Below are positions 60,864 to 64,000 of a stretch of DNA of 64,000 nt, one piece after another (position 1 is the stretch's first letter; each line of letters starts with the position of its first letter). Origin of the DNA: Prillingera fragicola. Taxonomy: Eukaryota > Basidiomycota > Tremellomycetes > Trichosporonales > Trichosporonaceae. The notes under the pieces were generated by a model. It was given only the letters and a program-made list of their open reading frames with translations, was not told the DNA's origin and ran no database searches. A program made the position numbers and the translations under genes. The stretch spans positions 372,001 to 436,000 of the forward strand of contig BEDY01000008.1 in assembly GCA_002335605.1 (NCBI GenBank). Direction: 5' to 3'.

Positions 60864-61307
60864 ATGGATGACAAAGACGAGGACGGGGACGAGGACGACG
60901 CTCTCGAAGGACAGAGCAGTGATGAAGGGAGACAGAGCAGTGACTCTGACAACGGCACGGGTGACGTTGGGGAGCGCTGGCGGTCTGTCCAAATTCCGAC
61001 TCATTCTGGGCAACCCTTTGGCTGCCAGCTCCAACATTGTGCGGTACTGCATCTGGAGCTTAGGACGCCAAATCACAGAGAACTTGGAAGCGCTTGGATC
61101 GCCCGAGTATCTCCCCCTGCGGGAGTTGGAGCTGCCCCGGGTCCTTCGAAGAGTGTGACAAGAATGAGGTGGCGGTTGAAGAAGCAGCACACGTCGTCTA
61201 CAAGGATCTTCACCCTCTGGCGCCCCAACGACTGCACCTCGCGACGAAGAGAGCAGTTTCCTCCTGGTGTGTTTGCCTTGCCACCGAGCGTCGTCCCAAA
61301 CATTTAG
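60864..61307 (+). pseudogene. Possible small gene or relic with acidic start
   Basis: An open frame from ATG 60864 to TAG 61307 would give 147 residues, starting MDDKDEDGDEDDALEG (strongly acidic). Between about 60,987 and 61,158 another plus-strand frame looks more like protein: LSKFRLILGNPLAASSNIV and YLPLRELELPRVLRRV, then stop. The first frame then again looks plausible (TRIFTLWRPNDCTSR). Two alternating good frames without splice signals suggest a decayed gene or an unresolved intron. No family recognised. Confidence 0.25.
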
Positions 61308-61366
61308 TCTGAACTTCCTAACTTGCTGGGCCACTTTCCTGCTTTGAAGTCGATCAATATCGGTCT

Positions 61367-61960
61367 ATGGCTAGCCGCATCCTTCCCGGCCATCCCGAAC
61401 ATCCATCGACAGAAGGCAAGTTTTTCAGCCAATCAGGAGCCTACTGTCACGTTGGCCACGGCTCCTCAATGGACGCCCTCGAGGTCACGGAGCCGTCCGC
61501 CGTCCAAGGGTTGAGATCGAGGAGGGCAGAGTAGCACAGTGCGAGTGCCTCGCGGAGCAGACCGGCAGACCAAAGATCTATCCATGACCATTGCTTTCAC
61601 GCACCAAGTCAACGAGCACCCAAAGATTTCAAGGAGTGGTACGAGTCGTCGACTTCCCCGTACTCGGTCTCTCAGCGCTCGAGGCGGCCAAGTATCTCGC
61701 TTCAGAGGTTACTTCCCTCGTGTGCTTCACACGGAGCACGGGGTTTAGTGGTACGCCCCACGAGGTGGAGCGGTGCTCTGCGTGGTTGGTGGACAAGGCT
61801 GAGACAGTGTGGATAGCCACTGACGGGCCGTCGCTGACTTGACTGCGCGGATCAGGAGCCGAGAAGCCGGAGGAGGTCATGACCTGCTCGCGGCTGCGAC
61901 GAGACCAACGCCATCGCTGCCAAGGACGTTTGGAATAAAATCTTCTATGTCGCCGAGTAG
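61367..61960 (+). pseudogene. Possible decayed protein-coding gene
   Basis: From ATG 61367 a frame reads MASRILPGHPEHPSTEGKFF and GHGSSMDALEVTEPSAVQ, stopping at 61534. A second frame overlaps its end (VEIEEGRVAQCECLAEQTGR). Then come KDFKEWYESSTSPYSV and VVRVVDFPVLGLSALEAAK in two frames over the same bases. A convincing C-terminus, NAIAAKDVWNKIFYVAE then TAG (61958-61960), closes it. Pieces are on one strand and in order but in different frames. This suggests a pseudogene or a gene whose introns I could not resolve. No family recognised. Confidence 0.3.
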
Positions 61961-63403
61961 CGTTTTCTTGCGTGTATAAACGCAACCTATGTGTAGCCAT
62001 ATGCAAACCCATCGTCTGACCGAACACGACTCAACCCGGACTATTGGAGGACACGGGGAACAGGAGTGTGACTCCCTAAACCCGGCTGACAGGCGTGTCC
62101 ATCTCAGGACATTACAAAAGCAGGCGCCTGAGTGTCAGGCACGACCATGTGCCGAGCCTCTTTTTTCTGACGTGGCAACGACGAGTTGTGTCGTAGTAGT
62201 CTTCGTGACAGTGCTTGGGCACAACTTTGGGTGTTTGACGACACTCTCTCGAGCTCTCGAGATGTGTGCATATGTGAGAGCAAAAGAGGAGGCACGGGAC
62301 AACGCGTTCGAGAACAAAGGTACTACGCAGCTCAACTTTGCATAGTAGTCGCGGTTCGCAAGCTCACAAGCGCATTCAGAGAGTGAGTAGCGCATTCCTG
62401 CTTAGCGTGTATTCTGATTCAAGGCCGCTCTTGACGCGTCTTGAAATGGTCAACAGCGTCTATCTTTGGACGCGCAGTCTGGCCAATGCACAACGCGTCG
62501 GGCTGCGTGTGTCGGAGCCGCGGACACATATGGAAACACCATCCGACATGCACGGCTGAAACTGCTTTTGACAGTCATCGATTCCGGCCATTCCTGTCAG
62601 TTCACAAGTGGGTTCAGGCTGTAGTCTAGGTGGTGCATGCGTCGCATCGCAACAACGCTGTAGAGGAACAGGCCATTGGCCATTGGCTTTTGGGGTTGCA
62701 CGCGTGTCCCGGCGGCGGCGACGGTGATCTGCAATGGCCTCGGAGCCCCCAGTTAAGGCATGGGATTTTGTGCCTGAGGTCTGTGCAATGGCTGCGTTGA
62801 TCGGACGTCCCAGACGCCGCAATCGCAGCATTGCTCCGACCTCAGGGATAAGCTCAGGGAAGCGAGGCGCGAGAGATGGGCATCTGAGAGCAGTGTTACG
62901 GGGCGCAGAGAAGCGCACGCGAGGCGCCTCAGGGCAGGTCCACCCGTAATGCGGTGCGCGCCACCTGGCAATGTTCTGCAATGTTGGACGAACAGATGGG
63001 CCAACATAGTGAGATGGCTGTCCGTGGATGCCTTTTGGCTGGCCAGCGAGTGCACAGACAGTTATTGCATAGGGGCGAAAAGCTCATGCACGCGTAGGCT
63101 GTGTGTGCGATCCGTGCTGCATGTGTGTGGATCCGTGGGAGGGAAAGCAAGCCACAGATTGCTGTCCAGTACCAGGCCTGCACCGCCTGAATTTCTGCAG
63201 CGCCCTGCGAACGAGTACGGTCTGGTGTCGATTTGACCGCCACCAACCGTCGAAGCCTCCTTTGTCTGGCAGGCAAGCATTGCGACGGCTACGCATACCG
63301 GCGACGAAACCTAGCTTTGTTCTTTACACTCTCTCCCATCTCACACTGCCATACCTCTTTCCAACTCTTTCATCCCTCTTTCGAACTACCACACCATCGC
63401 ACA

Positions 63404-64000
63404 ATGGCGTTTGACGACCCCCCGCCCCAGCAGCGGTACACTGCCGTGCCGGGCTTTGAGCGCCCAAACAGCATGGCAAGTCTGACTGCTGCTGCGGCCC
63501 AGTCCCCTGGACAGGCCACCACCCCTCTGTCCGAGTCGGACAGTATGAACCGTGAGTATCGACTACTGCTGTAGACACATGTGCGCACGGGGACAGTTTG
63601 GAATTGCTCGGTTCCAGGGGCAACTGTCTTTGGATCCTGGCACCCAAGGCTCTTGTGCATTCTTGGCCTTTTCTTGGTGCTCAGACTGGTGGTGGAATGC
63701 TGTGTCACAGCAGGCCCAAGGAGCCAAAGGAACCAAAGGAGACAACAATTCTGGATACGCGCGTCGAGAAACGCGCAGCTGGTTGGCCCGGTTACGCTAC
63801 TCTGCGTATCCTGAAAACGAGGGTGGTCAAGGTGTCGCTCGTAGCCCGCGTGCCCGCCTGGATGGCACGAGGCGGAAGGGCCCGTACCTTGTTCACGTCA
63901 CACCATTGGCATCAATTGCTGCAAACCCTCCCCGTGTTCCGTTTCTGAGTCCACCACTCTTGTAACCACCTCGTCGTGCTCCAGAGAGCAAAGCAAGCTC
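63404..64000 (+). CDS. Unknown gene, first exon and part of first intron only
   Basis: ATG at 63404 in good context (CGCACAATGG), preceded by C/T-rich sequence. The exon 63404..63551 codes for 49 residues: MAFDDPPPQQRYTAVPGFER, then Ala/Ser/Thr/Pro-rich sequence ending SESDSMN. A GTGAGT donor follows at 63552. No acceptor is certain; a candidate is CTCCAG at about 63979-63984, which would join in phase and continue to the window end. The long first intron (about 430 nt) and long upstream region differ from the compact genes nearby. The disordered N-terminus resembles those of large membrane synthases or signalling proteins, but no family can be assigned. Confidence 0.5.

Larger units (their letters stand above)
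60764..63403. other. Gene-poor 2.6-kb region with possible coding relics
   Basis: The longest gap in the window. Two places read protein-like (see 60864-61307 and 61367-61960), but the good text changes frame. From about 62,000 to 63,400 I see no coding, RNA or repeat signal. The right end should hold the promoter of the next gene, and its length hints at complex regulation there. Confidence 0.4.

Overview
The window is nuclear DNA of a basidiomycete yeast or filamentous fungus, most likely a tremellomycete near Trichosporonales. The basis is GC-rich, tightly packed, intron-dense genes. Introns are mostly 35-60 nt with GTGAGT-type donors, CTGAC/CTAAC branch points and short acceptors. The gene content is fungal: RAM-pathway SOG2, a TOK-type K+ channel, a Zn2Cys6 regulator and a Mix17-type CHCH protein. 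I built gene models by joining open segments at splice signals and checking phase. Every complete model except paralog A comes out as a whole number of codons. Species was not determined.

Layout. 1-13 kb: SOG2 (5' truncated), a TOK1-like channel, an Sfk1/FRAG1/DRAM-family membrane protein, exosome RRP43 and the cleavage/polyadenylation factor MPE1. 13-25 kb: a Zn2Cys6 factor, a gap with a possible 34-residue Cys-rich peptide, THO2 (nearly 2000 residues), an Rdx/SelW-like protein and ALG13. 25-38 kb: 3-hydroxyanthranilate dioxygenase (NAD synthesis), NIP7, proteasome alpha subunit PSMA1 (whose second intron carries a run of 98 C), a RidA protein with two start codons, a small mitochondrial-type membrane protein, PRP31 and a large PPR protein.

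37.9-48.1 kb is the unusual part. Four paralogs of one uncharacterised family (A, B, C, D) lie on the minus strand. They are broken once, between A and B, by a monocarboxylate-type MFS transporter, and are followed by a SUMO gene. The paralogs share motifs and exon sizes: a 34-nt second exon in all four, a 186-nt fourth exon in B-D, and a 46-nt YRSR exon in A-C. From memory the motif layout resembles fungal DUF7918-type proteins. B ends in an acidic tail with SUMO-interaction-like motifs. A appears frameshifted.

48.4-64 kb: an ABCC multidrug transporter divergent from an MFS transporter, MIX17, a NASP/Sim3 histone chaperone divergent from COQ3, a 2.6 kb gene-poor stretch with possible gene relics, and the first exon of a gene cut by the window end.

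Most genes are core eukaryotic functions (RNA processing and export, ribosome assembly, proteasome, mitochondria, cofactors) arranged as divergent or convergent neighbours. I found no rRNA, tRNA, CRISPR array or intact mobile element. Alternate-strand open frames were treated as shadows.
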